DNA of 7,918 nucleotides from Candidatus Adiutrix sp. (GTDB lineage: Bacteria; Desulfobacterota; Desulfarculia; Adiutricales; Adiutricaceae), in the NCBI GenBank assembly GCA_031273445.1, contig JAISRV010000426.1, forward strand, positions 1-7,918, in the 5' to 3' direction. Below the pieces are notes generated by a model that saw only the letters and a list, made by a program, of their open reading frames with translations, was not told the origin of the DNA and did no database searches. The first letter of the stretch is position 1. Each line of letters starts with the position of its first letter. Of the stretch, positions 1-5,681 are shown piece after piece. A program made the translations under genes and the position numbers.

Positions 1-187
1 GGCTCAGAAGGAAGGTGGCGAAAAGAGCCAGGAGCATCGGGAGGAAAATGAATTTCAGGGCCACCAGCAGCCAGCCGATGATCAAAGCGATGGACAGGGT
101 CAGGAAAACGGGCAAAGCCCGACCGGACAAGGCCCGGCTGCCGGCGGACGTTTTAAGGCGTTGTCGCATTATCGGCGCGTCGCGCAT
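1..187 (-). CDS. AI-2E/PerM-type transporter family protein, N-terminal fragment
   Basis: This is the first 62 residues of a minus-strand gene that runs off the left edge. After a short basic N-terminus (MRDAPIMRQRLK...) comes one long hydrophobic segment at about residues 26-62, containing GWLLVALKFIFLPMLLAL. A helix followed by a Leu-Pro and a second hydrophobic run is how AI-2E/PerM (YdiK) family integral membrane proteins begin; these usually have about 350 residues and eight helices. The start at 187 is supported by a purine-rich Shine-Dalgarno (AGAGGA) just upstream on the minus strand. A second Met at residue 7 is an alternative. The gene is divergent from mutL. The family is a judgement from the N-terminal pattern only; another polytopic membrane protein cannot be excluded. 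The substrate is unknown. Confidence 0.6.
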   Translation of the reverse strand, partial: MRDAPIMRQRLKTSAGSRALSGRALPVFLTLSIALIIGWLLVALKFIFLPMLLALFATFLLS

Positions 188-211
188 GAAAAAATCCTCT
201 TTTTATGTTAA

Positions 212-240
212 ATTGTATAAAGTTGCAACGGGCGATGAAA
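212..240 (-). promoter_or_regulatory. Candidate promoter for the left-edge membrane-protein gene
   Basis: On the minus strand, TACAAT (plus 212-217) is a 5/6 match to the sigma70 -10 box. Seventeen bases upstream is a poor -35 (TTTCAT, plus 235-240). The segment is much more AT-rich than its surroundings and lies about 25 bases before the start codon. The weak -35 keeps confidence low. Confidence 0.3.
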
Positions 241-422
241 CGGGGGCGGCTTCCTGAAAGGCCGCGCTTTTTGTTCGGGCTGGACGCCTCGGGCCGGCCG
301 GGGCGCGGCCAAGCACCACCAGGACCGCGCCATACCCTAGCCTTGCGGCGTCCCGCCCCGGGCCGGGAAAAACTAAGCCCATCCCGCCCTTCCGAATTCA
401 ATTATATATGACGAGGACTTTA

Positions 423-446
423 ATGCAACGATTTTCGCTTTTTTGA
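423..446 (+). other. Possible seven-codon leader ORF ahead of mutL
   Basis: ATG at 423 opens a seven-codon ORF (MQRFSLF) ending in TGA at 444-446. It is preceded at the right distance by a good Shine-Dalgarno (GAGGA, 413-417, five bases before the ATG). It is in frame with mutL, whose ATG follows 15 bases after the stop and has only a weak ribosome site. It may be a translated leader that couples ribosomes to mutL, or chance. The rest of the 188-461 gap is GC-rich with no convincing gene. Confidence 0.25.
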
Positions 447-461
447 CTGAAAAATAGAGCC

Positions 462-2411
462 ATGGCCCGCATAAAACTTTTGCCTGACAGTCTGATAAAC
501 CGTATTGCCGCCGGAGAGGTGGTGGAGCGGCCTTCGTCCGTTTTAAAGGAACTTTTAGAAAACAGCCTTGATTCCGGGGCCACGCGCATCGACGTGGAAG
601 TGCTCTCCGGCGGGAAAAAACTCATTCGTGTGCGCGACAACGGGCGCGGCATGAACGAGGACGACCTTTTTCTGTGCATTGAACGCCACGCCACCAGCAA
701 GATCGACAAAGACGCCGACTTGGTGCACATTCACACCCTGGGTTTCCGGGGCGAAGCCTTGCCTTCCATCGGCGCGGTTTCGCGCCTGACCATCACCAGC
801 GCGGAACAGGACGGCGAAGGCCATATGCTGCGGGTCAACGGCGGGCGGCTGGAAAAAATTGAAGGCGCCCCGGCCAACCCCGGCACGACGGTGGAGGTCG
901 CGGACCTGTTTTACAATGTTCCGGCCCGCCGCAAGTTTCTGAAATCCGACCACACCGAAAGCGCGCATCTGCTGGATATAACCCAGCGCTACGCGCTGTC
1001 GCGGGAAGGTTTGCGACTGACCTACCGGGAAGGGGGGCGTGAACTTTTGTCCGTGGACGCTCAAAGCGACTTCAGAACCCGCGTCTTCCGCATCCTGGGC
1101 CGCGAGGCGGCCGAAAAGCTTGCCCCCTTTGCAGAAACGTCTGATTCCTTAAAAATATCCGGCTGGCTCGGCAGCCCGGAAACAGCTCTGCGCGGCTCAT
1201 CCGGCCTGTTTCTGTATGTCGCGGGGCGGCCGGTGCGCGACCGCCTCCTGACCAGGGCCCTAGTCAGCGGCTACGGGCGGATGCTGCCTCCGGGGCGCTG
1301 GCCGGCGGCCATAATCTTTGTCGAGCTGGAACCGGCCGACGTTGACGTAAACGTTCACCCGGCCAAGGCTGAGGTACGCTTCCGCCAACCCGACCAGGTC
1401 TTCAGTCTGTTGGCCCGCGCTGTCAGCCGGGCCATTGGCCAGGCCCCCATCCCGGACGGAGCTTTCAGGCCCGCGGACGAAGGCCGTTTCTCCCCCCGCG
1501 CCGAAACCTTCGAAAGCTCGGCAACGCCTTTCGCCGCCCGATGGGAGAGCTGGAATCGGCCCGGTCGGCCCGGCTCAAGCGACTTTTTCCAGCCCCCTTC
1601 AGCTGGAGGCAAACAGGCGCCGCCCTCTTCGCCCCCACCTGACGGCTCCTGCTCCGACGAGCAGGCGCACATTCCGCCCTGGCTACAGGACGAGCGCCCG
1701 GAGACCACGGAGCGCCGCCAGCCGCCGGCCGGCCAGCCCCCCCCCGCCGACCCACAATCTCCGGCAGGCCAGGAGAAGCCCGCCGGCCGGCCGCCTGGCG
1801 AAGCGGACCTGAACGAGGGCGTCTGGCCTCTGGCTCAGCTCTATCAGAGCTATATTCTGGCCCAGGGGCCGGACGGACTCTACATTATAGACCAACACGC
1901 GGCCCATGAGCGCATCCTCTACAATCAGCTGAAAGAAAAATTAGCCGCCGGCGGCCTCCCGGGCCAACGACGGCTGTTTCCCGACACCTTTGAACTGCCG
2001 CCCCACCAGAACCTGGCCGCAGAAAGGCTGGCGCCCCGCCTTACGCGTCTCGGCTTCGAATTGGAGCCCTTCGGCGGGCAAACCTTTATGCTGAAAAGCG
2101 CCCCGGCCATATTGAAAGACCACGACCCCTGGCCGGTGCTGCTGGAAATTCTCGGCGCCGCCCAGGGGCGCCTGAAAGCCTTGGACGGGGCCGGCCTTGA
2201 GGAGACGCTGGAAAACCTGGCCAACAGTTGGCTCTATAGCCTAGCCTGCCGCGCCGCCATAAAAGCCGGGCAGAAACTAGCTTTGGAGGAAATGGCGGCC
2301 TTGTTGTCAGACCTGGTTAAAACCCAGAACGGCGGCTATTGTCCACATGGCCGGCCGGCGGTATTCGTCGTCAGCCGGGAATATATGGAAAAAAAATTCA
2401 ACCGCCGCTAG
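462..2411 (+). CDS. mutL: DNA mismatch repair protein MutL
   Basis: MutL is the ATP-driven matchmaker that links mismatch-bound MutS to downstream repair steps. The 649 residues show the GHKL ATPase N-terminus in order: KELLENSLDSGA (catalytic Glu30, Mg-binding Asn34), DNGRGM (59-64), HATSKI (76-81) and GFRGEAL (94-100). A Pro/Gly/Ser-rich linker of roughly 115 residues (about 335-450) leads to the C-terminal dimerisation/endonuclease domain. This carries DQHAAHE (477-483), an ACR-type motif (LACRAAIKAG), CPHGRP (627-632) and a terminal KFNRR tail. It therefore looks like a nicking MutL, as in bacteria without MutH. The final Glu of the DQHA(X)2E(X)4E motif is Asn488. The linker contains a C9 tract and the last codons an A8 tract. 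The start fits the family's usual N-terminus; the only ribosome site is weak (AGAG). The stop lies inside an inverted repeat shared with the convergent TPR gene. Confidence 0.97.
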   Translation: MARIKLLPDSLINRIAAGEVVERPSSVLKELLENSLDSGATRIDVEVLSGGKKLIRVRDNGRGMNEDDLFLCIERHATSKIDKDADLVHIHTLGFRGEALPSIGAVSRLTITSAEQDGEGHMLRVNGGRLEKIEGAPANPGTTVEVADLFYNVPARRKFLKSDHTESAHLLDITQRYALSREGLRLTYREGGRELLSVDAQSDFRTRVFRILGREAAEKLAPFAETSDSLKISGWLGSPETALRGSSGLFLYVAGRPVRDRLLTRALVSGYGRMLPPGRWPAAIIFVELEPADVDVNVHPAKAEVRFRQPDQVFSLLARAVSRAIGQAPIPDGAFRPADEGRFSPRAETFESSATPFAARWESWNRPGRPGSSDFFQPPSAGGKQAPPSSPPPDGSCSDEQAHIPPWLQDERPETTERRQPPAGQPPPADPQSPAGQEKPAGRPPGEADLNEGVWPLAQLYQSYILAQGPDGLYIIDQHAAHERILYNQLKEKLAAGGLPGQRRLFPDTFELPPHQNLAAERLAPRLTRLGFELEPFGGQTFMLKSAPAILKDHDPWPVLLEILGAAQGRLKALDGAGLEETLENLANSWLYSLACRAAIKAGQKLALEEMAALLSDLVKTQNGGYCPHGRPAVFVVSREYMEKKFNRR

Positions 2412-2461
2412 TGTCCTGAGTAAGGCGGCGAAAGGAATTCATAACTCAGGACACTAGCGGC
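2404..2461. repeat. Perfect 18-bp inverted repeat spanning both convergent stop codons
   Basis: The arm GCCGCTAGTGTCCTGAGT (2404-2421) is exactly complementary to 2444-2461, with a 22-base loop (2422-2443). The TAG stops of mutL (2409-2411) and of the minus-strand TPR gene (2454-2456) occupy mirror positions in the two arms. As RNA it would form a very stable hairpin on either strand. For the minus-strand transcript the hairpin is followed, seven bases later, by T8 (complement of 2389-2396), so it could end TPR transcription. On the plus strand there is no U-tract. It may be a bidirectional terminator or a small palindromic repeat element. Confidence 0.85.
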
Positions 2462-3185
2462 CTGTTTGGTCAGCTTCTACTTCCTTCAACAGCTTTTGAG
2501 CCTCTTCCATATGCGGATTAAGTTTGAGGGCCTGGCCGATGAACTCTCCGGCCCGGACTTTGTCGCCCCCTTCCAGGGCCGCCCGGGCCATATTGAAAAG
2601 AAGATTTTCATCGTCAGGCGCCAAAAAAAAAGCTTTTTCATAAAACTCTATGGCCTGGGCATACATTTTCAGGCCACGCAATTCTATACCCAACTGGTTG
2701 AAAAAATGCTTGTTTTCCGGGGCCAGCACATTGTCCTGCCGGGCCAGCCGGCCGAAAATATCCGCGGCCTTATCGCGCTCGCCCGTCTCTATATATAGTT
2801 TGCCCAAACCGAAACTGGCCCGCACATTCTCCCGGTCGGCCTTCAGAGCTTTGGAATATTCATATTCCGCGCTGTTGTATTCCTTGCGTTCGACATGCTT
2901 TTCCGCCGTGGCGACGGCTTTTTCAGCGGCCAGATCTCCGGGCGTTTTTTTCGTCTTGAATTTCTCCGGCTCGAAAGTGAAGCGTTTCAAAAAATCCGCC
3001 ACAGGCACCTTTTCCAAAAGATGCATGGGCTCGCCGTACATATCCAGAATCTGAACCTGCATGAGGTCTTCGTCAAGCTGCACGCACTTGTAATAGTCGG
3101 TGACGGTCTGGGTGCGGGCGGTGCTCATGGTGCCTATCTTCTGCACCTTTTGCTCCGAATAGATGCCTTCTGGAATTTTAGTCAT
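2454..3185 (-). CDS. Tetratricopeptide repeat (TPR) protein
   Basis: The protein has 243 residues, is soluble and has no signal peptide. Residues 1-80 form a non-repeat domain (YYKCVQLDEDLMQVQILDMY, then a FLKRF stretch). About four TPR units follow at roughly 87-118, 121-153, 158-191 and 193-226, recognisable from the alternating small/aromatic pattern (SAEYEYSKALKADRENVRASFGLGKLY; YAQAIEFYEKAFFLAPDDENLLFNMARAAL). TPR arrays are protein-protein scaffolds; the partner is unknown. The start is supported by GAGG four bases upstream. It is last in the minus-strand cluster, 65 bases after the cupin stop, and a hairpin lies in that gap, so it may be partly uncoupled from the upstream genes. The coding strand has a T9 tract (plus 2623-2631, the AFFL codons) prone to slippage. 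The stop lies inside the inverted repeat shared with mutL. Confidence 0.85.
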   Translation of the reverse strand: MTKIPEGIYSEQKVQKIGTMSTARTQTVTDYYKCVQLDEDLMQVQILDMYGEPMHLLEKVPVADFLKRFTFEPEKFKTKKTPGDLAAEKAVATAEKHVERKEYNSAEYEYSKALKADRENVRASFGLGKLYIETGERDKAADIFGRLARQDNVLAPENKHFFNQLGIELRGLKMYAQAIEFYEKAFFLAPDDENLLFNMARAALEGGDKVRAGEFIGQALKLNPHMEEAQKLLKEVEADQTGR

Positions 3186-3202
3186 AAAACCTCGACAAAG
3201 TT

Positions 3203-3246
3203 AAAAAAATCAAACAGGCGGCTCTGCCGGTCAAAGGCCGGGCCGC
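3203..3246 (-). terminator. Possible intrinsic terminator or attenuator after the cupin gene
   Basis: On the minus strand, a GC-rich hairpin starts four bases after the cupin stop: GCGGC pairs with GCCGC, and an inner CCGG/CCGG helix is set off by a four-base bulge (plus 3218-3246). T7 (plus 3203-3209) follows after eight bases. The T-run is somewhat far from the stem and only 17 bases before the TPR start codon, so partial termination or attenuation between the two genes is more likely than a clean stop. Confidence 0.4.
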
Positions 3247-3250
3247 GCCT

Positions 3251-3607
3251 TCAGGCGGCGATGACGGCGATGAAGGTAAAGGGCCCGTCGCCGTCATTGG
3301 CGATGGCATGTCCTTCCCCCTGGCGGGTCAGCATCACGTCGCCGGGCAAAACCGCGTGGGCCGAACCGTCATTGTCGGTGAAAAGGCCGCGACCGGCCAC
3401 CGCGACGTAAATTTCTTCATTGTCGTGGTGTACATGAAACCCGATGGAAGCGCCCCGGGCGGGCAGCGTCATCTCGCCGATCATCTGAAAACAGGTTTTC
3501 TCCGGTCGGTTCTCGTTCATAAACGAATGGAGGCCCCGCACTTCGCCTTCCCCATTCATAACATTCCGCCGCACGTTTTCGCGCCTGTCTTGGGCTGAAA
3601 AAAACAT
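3251..3607 (-). CDS. Small single-domain cupin protein
   Basis: This 118-residue protein fits one conserved beta-barrel of the Cupin_2 type. Motif 1 is GFHVHHDNEEIYVAVAGRG, with metal ligands His58, His60 and Glu65. Motif 2 is PGDVMLTRQGEGHAIAN, with ligand His100. All four usual metal ligands are present, although the common PxG of motif 2 reads RQG. Such stand-alone cupins bind a metal and can act as isomerases, dioxygenases or small-ligand sensors; nothing here fixes the reaction. The start at 3607 has an excellent Shine-Dalgarno (GAGGAGG) a few bases upstream. It sits third in the minus-strand cluster, 56 bases after the DUF167 gene. It has no signal peptide, so it is probably cytoplasmic. 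Confidence 0.88.
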   Translation of the reverse strand: MFFSAQDRRENVRRNVMNGEGEVRGLHSFMNENRPEKTCFQMIGEMTLPARGASIGFHVHHDNEEIYVAVAGRGLFTDNDGSAHAVLPGDVMLTRQGEGHAIANDGDGPFTFIAVIAA

Positions 3608-3623
3608 AGTTCCTCCTCAGGAT

Positions 3624-3644
3624 AAAAGACGCCGTCTCGACGTC
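3624..3644 (-). terminator. Weak terminator-like hairpin between DUF167 and cupin genes
   Basis: On the minus strand, GACGTC pairs with GGCGTC around a five-base loop (plus 3628-3644; six pairs including one G-T) and is followed directly by only four T (plus 3624-3627). It is too weak to call a definite terminator; it may only lower read-through into the cupin gene. Confidence 0.25.
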
Positions 3645-3663
3645 GCGGGGTTTCGGTTTTCGC

Positions 3664-3957
3664 TCATTCGCCGTTACGATGAATGCGCCGGTTTAAGCGC
3701 AACCACATCTCCTCTTCCGTGAGCCCTGCCACGCGGATAATCTTGCGCCGGCCGGTCTGCCCGGCGGCAAGGCTCAACGCCGCTAGGGGCAAACTCAGAA
3801 TTTCCGCCAGAAACCTGACCAGGGCCGCGTTGGCGGCGCCGCCCGCCGGAGGCGCGGCGATTTTTATTTTCACCCCGCCGTCGTGCGGGCCGACCAGCGC
3901 GTTGTTTTTGGCCCGCGGCGACAAAGTCACGCTCAGGCGGCTGACAGGCTCGGCCAC
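3664..3957 (-). CDS. DUF167 (YggU) family protein
   Basis: This protein has 97 residues, close to the family norm of about 100. The core KIKIAAPPAGGAANAALVRFLAEIL (about 30-54), followed by LAAGQTGRRKIIRVAGL (about 63-79), is the signature of the DUF167/YggU family of small alpha/beta proteins of unknown function. The start codon is GTG at 3957, chosen because a clean AGGAG (plus 3964-3968) lies six bases upstream and the protein then begins at the usual family position. It lies 38 bases downstream of yggT. A yggT-yggU neighbourhood is common in bacteria and supports both calls. No catalytic role can be read from the sequence. Confidence 0.9.
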   Translation of the reverse strand: MAEPVSRLSVTLSPRAKNNALVGPHDGGVKIKIAAPPAGGAANAALVRFLAEILSLPLAALSLAAGQTGRRKIIRVAGLTEEEMWLRLNRRIHRNGE

Positions 3958-3995
3958 GGAAGTCTCCTGTTTCGGGTCGGTTGCGAGCGAAGGCG

Positions 3996-4595
3996 CTAAA
4001 AGCCCGGCGCCAGTCGCCCGATCCAGGCGGCGGTCAGCAAGTAAAGCCGACCCAAAAGAACATGCTGAACCAGGAGCGTCGCCGCCAGAAAGATAAGAGC
4101 CCTGAAGTCCAGGCCGCCCGGCCCTCGCAGGAAAAAGCCGCGCAAAGGGGCCAGGAGAGGTTCAGTCAGGCCATAGACGATCATGACGACAGGATTGTAA
4201 GGGGCCGGGTTGACCAGCGACATCAGAACTCTTAAACTCATCAGAATGAATATGATCCAGGCGATCTGGTCCATGAAGCTGATCAGGGCCAGGGCCAGAA
4301 GCGGCAGCAGCACGGCCGGCGGAGCGCCATGCCCCAGGAGAACCAGACCTCTGCCTATAAAAAATCCGGCCAGGCTCAGGGCGATAATAACGAGCACCGG
4401 AGAAAAATCAATGCCCCCGAGCGTAAATGGGAACAGGCGGCGGCCTCCGCGCAAAACAGGATCAACCGCCATAGACAGATAGCGCATGACCGGGCTGTAA
4501 GGATTGGGATTGATCCAGGTCAGAAGCACTCTTATTATTATTAAAAGCACGTAAACGTACGCGGCCGCATAAATAAAATCGCCGATGAAACTCAT
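3996..4595 (-). CDS. yggT: YggT family membrane protein with two YggT repeats
   Basis: This is an integral membrane protein of 199 residues. It has hydrophobic helices at about 8-28, 65-88, 93-128 (long, perhaps two) and 165-192. It consists of two YggT domains in tandem: NPNPYSPV...DPVLRGGRRLFPFTLGGIDFSPVLVI (29-70) is repeated as NPAPYNPV...EPLLAPLRGFFLRGPGGLDFRALIFL (129-170), in an exact 100-residue register. Two-repeat forms are known in proteobacteria, while single-repeat forms occur in other phyla. YggT proteins are linked by others to cell-envelope and osmotic functions and to cell-division gene clusters; the molecular role is uncertain. The ATG at 4595 is preferred (MSFIGDF...). The frame stays open to a TTG at 4640, but the AAGGAG near 4622-4628 lies too far (about 25 bases) from 4595 and inside that extension, so the start is not certain. 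It leads the four-gene minus-strand cluster. Confidence 0.9.
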   Translation of the reverse strand: MSFIGDFIYAAAYVYVLLIIIRVLLTWINPNPYSPVMRYLSMAVDPVLRGGRRLFPFTLGGIDFSPVLVIIALSLAGFFIGRGLVLLGHGAPPAVLLPLLALALISFMDQIAWIIFILMSLRVLMSLVNPAPYNPVVMIVYGLTEPLLAPLRGFFLRGPGGLDFRALIFLAATLLVQHVLLGRLYLLTAAWIGRLAPGF

Positions 4596-4739
4596 GCCGT
4601 TATTGCGACGCCGACAGGGGCGTCTCCTTTCCGGCGGCAAGGCCGCTCTTTAATTTCTAAATTTAAAATTTAAGCAGGGGCGGCCCTGATATGGCCCGCG
4701 GCGACGATGATCCGTTTATTATTATAACCCGTAGCGCCT

Positions 4740-4759
4740 ATTATTTCCACTGCAATAAT
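4740..4759. promoter_or_regulatory. Short inverted repeat in the divergent yggT/ferredoxin region
   Basis: ATTATT (4740-4745) and AATAAT (4754-4759) form a 6-bp inverted repeat with an 8-base spacer, in an AT-rich patch of an otherwise GC-rich region. The half-sites are of operator size, but the low complexity of the repeat means chance is quite possible. The AT-rich stretches at 4650-4672 and 4714-4727 probably contain the yggT promoter; no clear -35/-10 pair could be assigned. Confidence 0.25.
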
Positions 4760-4806
4760 CACCGGCGCCGCTCTGACGCGCGGGAGGCGCCACCCGATTT
4801 CGCCGT

Positions 4807-4820
4807 TTGACGCAAATCAA
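4807..4820 (+). promoter_or_regulatory. Crp/Fnr-family operator upstream of the ferredoxin gene
   Basis: TTGAC-GCAA-ATCAA matches the Fnr consensus TTGAT-N4-ATCAA at nine of ten fixed positions. Its left half also matches the TTGAC half-site reported for HcpR-type regulators of deltaproteobacteria. It ends exactly 22 bases before the -10 box at 4843, which centres it at -41.5 from a start near 4855, as in class II activated promoters. This points to activation by an oxygen- or nitrosative-stress-responsive Crp/Fnr protein. The regulator itself is not in the window. Confidence 0.6.
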
Positions 4821-4842
4821 GGCGCGCCCGGACTTTCGTGCT

Positions 4843-4848
4843 TATATT
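4843..4848 (+). promoter_or_regulatory. -10 box of the ferredoxin promoter
   Basis: TATATT matches TATAAT at five of six positions. There is no good -35 at 16-18 bases upstream (that area is GC-rich), which is expected when an activator bound at -41.5 replaces the -35 contact. The predicted transcript starts near 4855, and its leader contains a hairpin (GACGGC/GCCGTC, 4858-4863 with 4870-4875) just before the ribosome-binding site. Confidence 0.5.
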
Positions 4849-4892
4849 TAAAATTAAGACGGCGCTCCGGCCGTCGAATATGGAGGCGACCT

Positions 4893-5633
4893 ATGACCGT
4901 TCAGGCCATGCAACCAAACGAACTTGTCGAACGCGACATCATTGAAATAGATGAAGACCTCTGCGACGGCTGCGGCCTGTGCCTGAACGGCTGCGCCGAA
5001 GGAGCCCTGACCCTGGCGGGCGGCAAGGCCAAACTGGTCGGCGACATATACTGCGACGGCCTCGGCAGCTGTCTGGGCCGCTGCCCGGCCGGGGCGCTGA
5101 AGGTCATTCGGCGCCGGGCCTCCCTGTTTGACGAAGAGGCGGCCGGGCGAAAGGCGGGGCCGGCGCCGCCACGCTCCTGCGCCGATTCGCGACCGGCGAC
5201 CCTGGAAAGTTCCAAGGCCGCCCTTGGCGCCGCCGTAGCGGCGCCGGCCCTGATTTCGTGGCCCATCCAATTGAAGCTCATGCCGCCCGAGGCCCCTTTT
5301 CTGGACAGCGCCGTAGTGACGCTGGCCTCTGACTGCTCGGCCTTCGCCGGCCCGGCTTTTCATGAAACGTTCCTGGCTTCCGGGCATCCATTAATGATCG
5401 CCTGCCCCAAACTTGACCCGGTCGAGCCTTATATAGATAAAATGGCGGCTATATTGAAGGCTCATCCGGCGATCAACGAAATCCGCGTGCCGATGATGAG
5501 CGTGCCCTGCTGCGGCGGCCTAGGCCACATCGCCGCGCAGGCCGTCAGGCGGGCCGAGCGCGAGGGACGGACGGCCCTGAGAACCTGGATCATAACCCCG
5601 CAAGGCGAAATCAATGAAGAACGCTTCCGTTGA
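4893..5633 (+). CDS. 4Fe-4S ferredoxin-like iron-sulfur protein
   Basis: This 246-residue cytoplasmic electron-transfer protein begins with a ferredoxin domain. The first motif is CDGCGLCLNGC (Cys24, 27, 30, 34). The second, YCDGLGSCLGRCP (Cys54, 60, 64), lacks the second Cys of the usual CxxCxxCxxxCP (Leu57). One [4Fe-4S] cluster from Cys24/27/30/64 is expected; the second site can offer only Cys34, 54 and 60. After a variable Ala/Arg-rich stretch (75-115), a C-terminal domain carries Cys148 (ASDCSAF), Cys171 (ACPKLD) and Cys206-207 (VPCCGGLGH), possibly a further redox or metal site. Homologues are, from my knowledge, found in anaerobes, in some cases near hybrid-cluster protein (hcp) genes; the precise role is not established. 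The start has GGAGG six bases upstream. It is followed after 48 bases by the zinc-ribbon gene, probably in one operon under the Fnr-type site. Confidence 0.85.
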   Translation: MTVQAMQPNELVERDIIEIDEDLCDGCGLCLNGCAEGALTLAGGKAKLVGDIYCDGLGSCLGRCPAGALKVIRRRASLFDEEAAGRKAGPAPPRSCADSRPATLESSKAALGAAVAAPALISWPIQLKLMPPEAPFLDSAVVTLASDCSAFAGPAFHETFLASGHPLMIACPKLDPVEPYIDKMAAILKAHPAINEIRVPMMSVPCCGGLGHIAAQAVRRAEREGRTALRTWIITPQGEINEERFR

Positions 5634-5681
5634 AGATGAAGCAGCGCCCCGGTTTCAGGCCGGGCGGGAAAGGAACAGACT

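Noticed and set aside
246..272. Terminator-like hairpin GCGGCTT/AGGCCGC followed by GCTTTTT on the plus strand
   Set aside because: Only seven pairs with one wobble, and no plus-strand gene lies upstream for it to terminate. A small RNA ending here cannot be excluded but has no other support.
205..411. 68-residue plus-strand ORF in the gap before mutL
   Set aside because: It is Arg/Pro-rich as expected from GC-rich noncoding DNA, has no good ribosome site and resembles no family I know.
555..1064. 169-residue minus-strand ORF inside mutL
   Set aside because: It lies entirely over the well-supported ATPase domain of mutL; it is a frame shadow of GC-rich coding sequence.
1435..1812. 125-residue plus-strand ORF overlapping the mutL linker
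   Set aside because: An alternative frame of the Pro-rich linker with low-complexity Arg/Pro/Ser content and no ribosome site. It matters only as the frame reached after loss of one C in the C9 tract.
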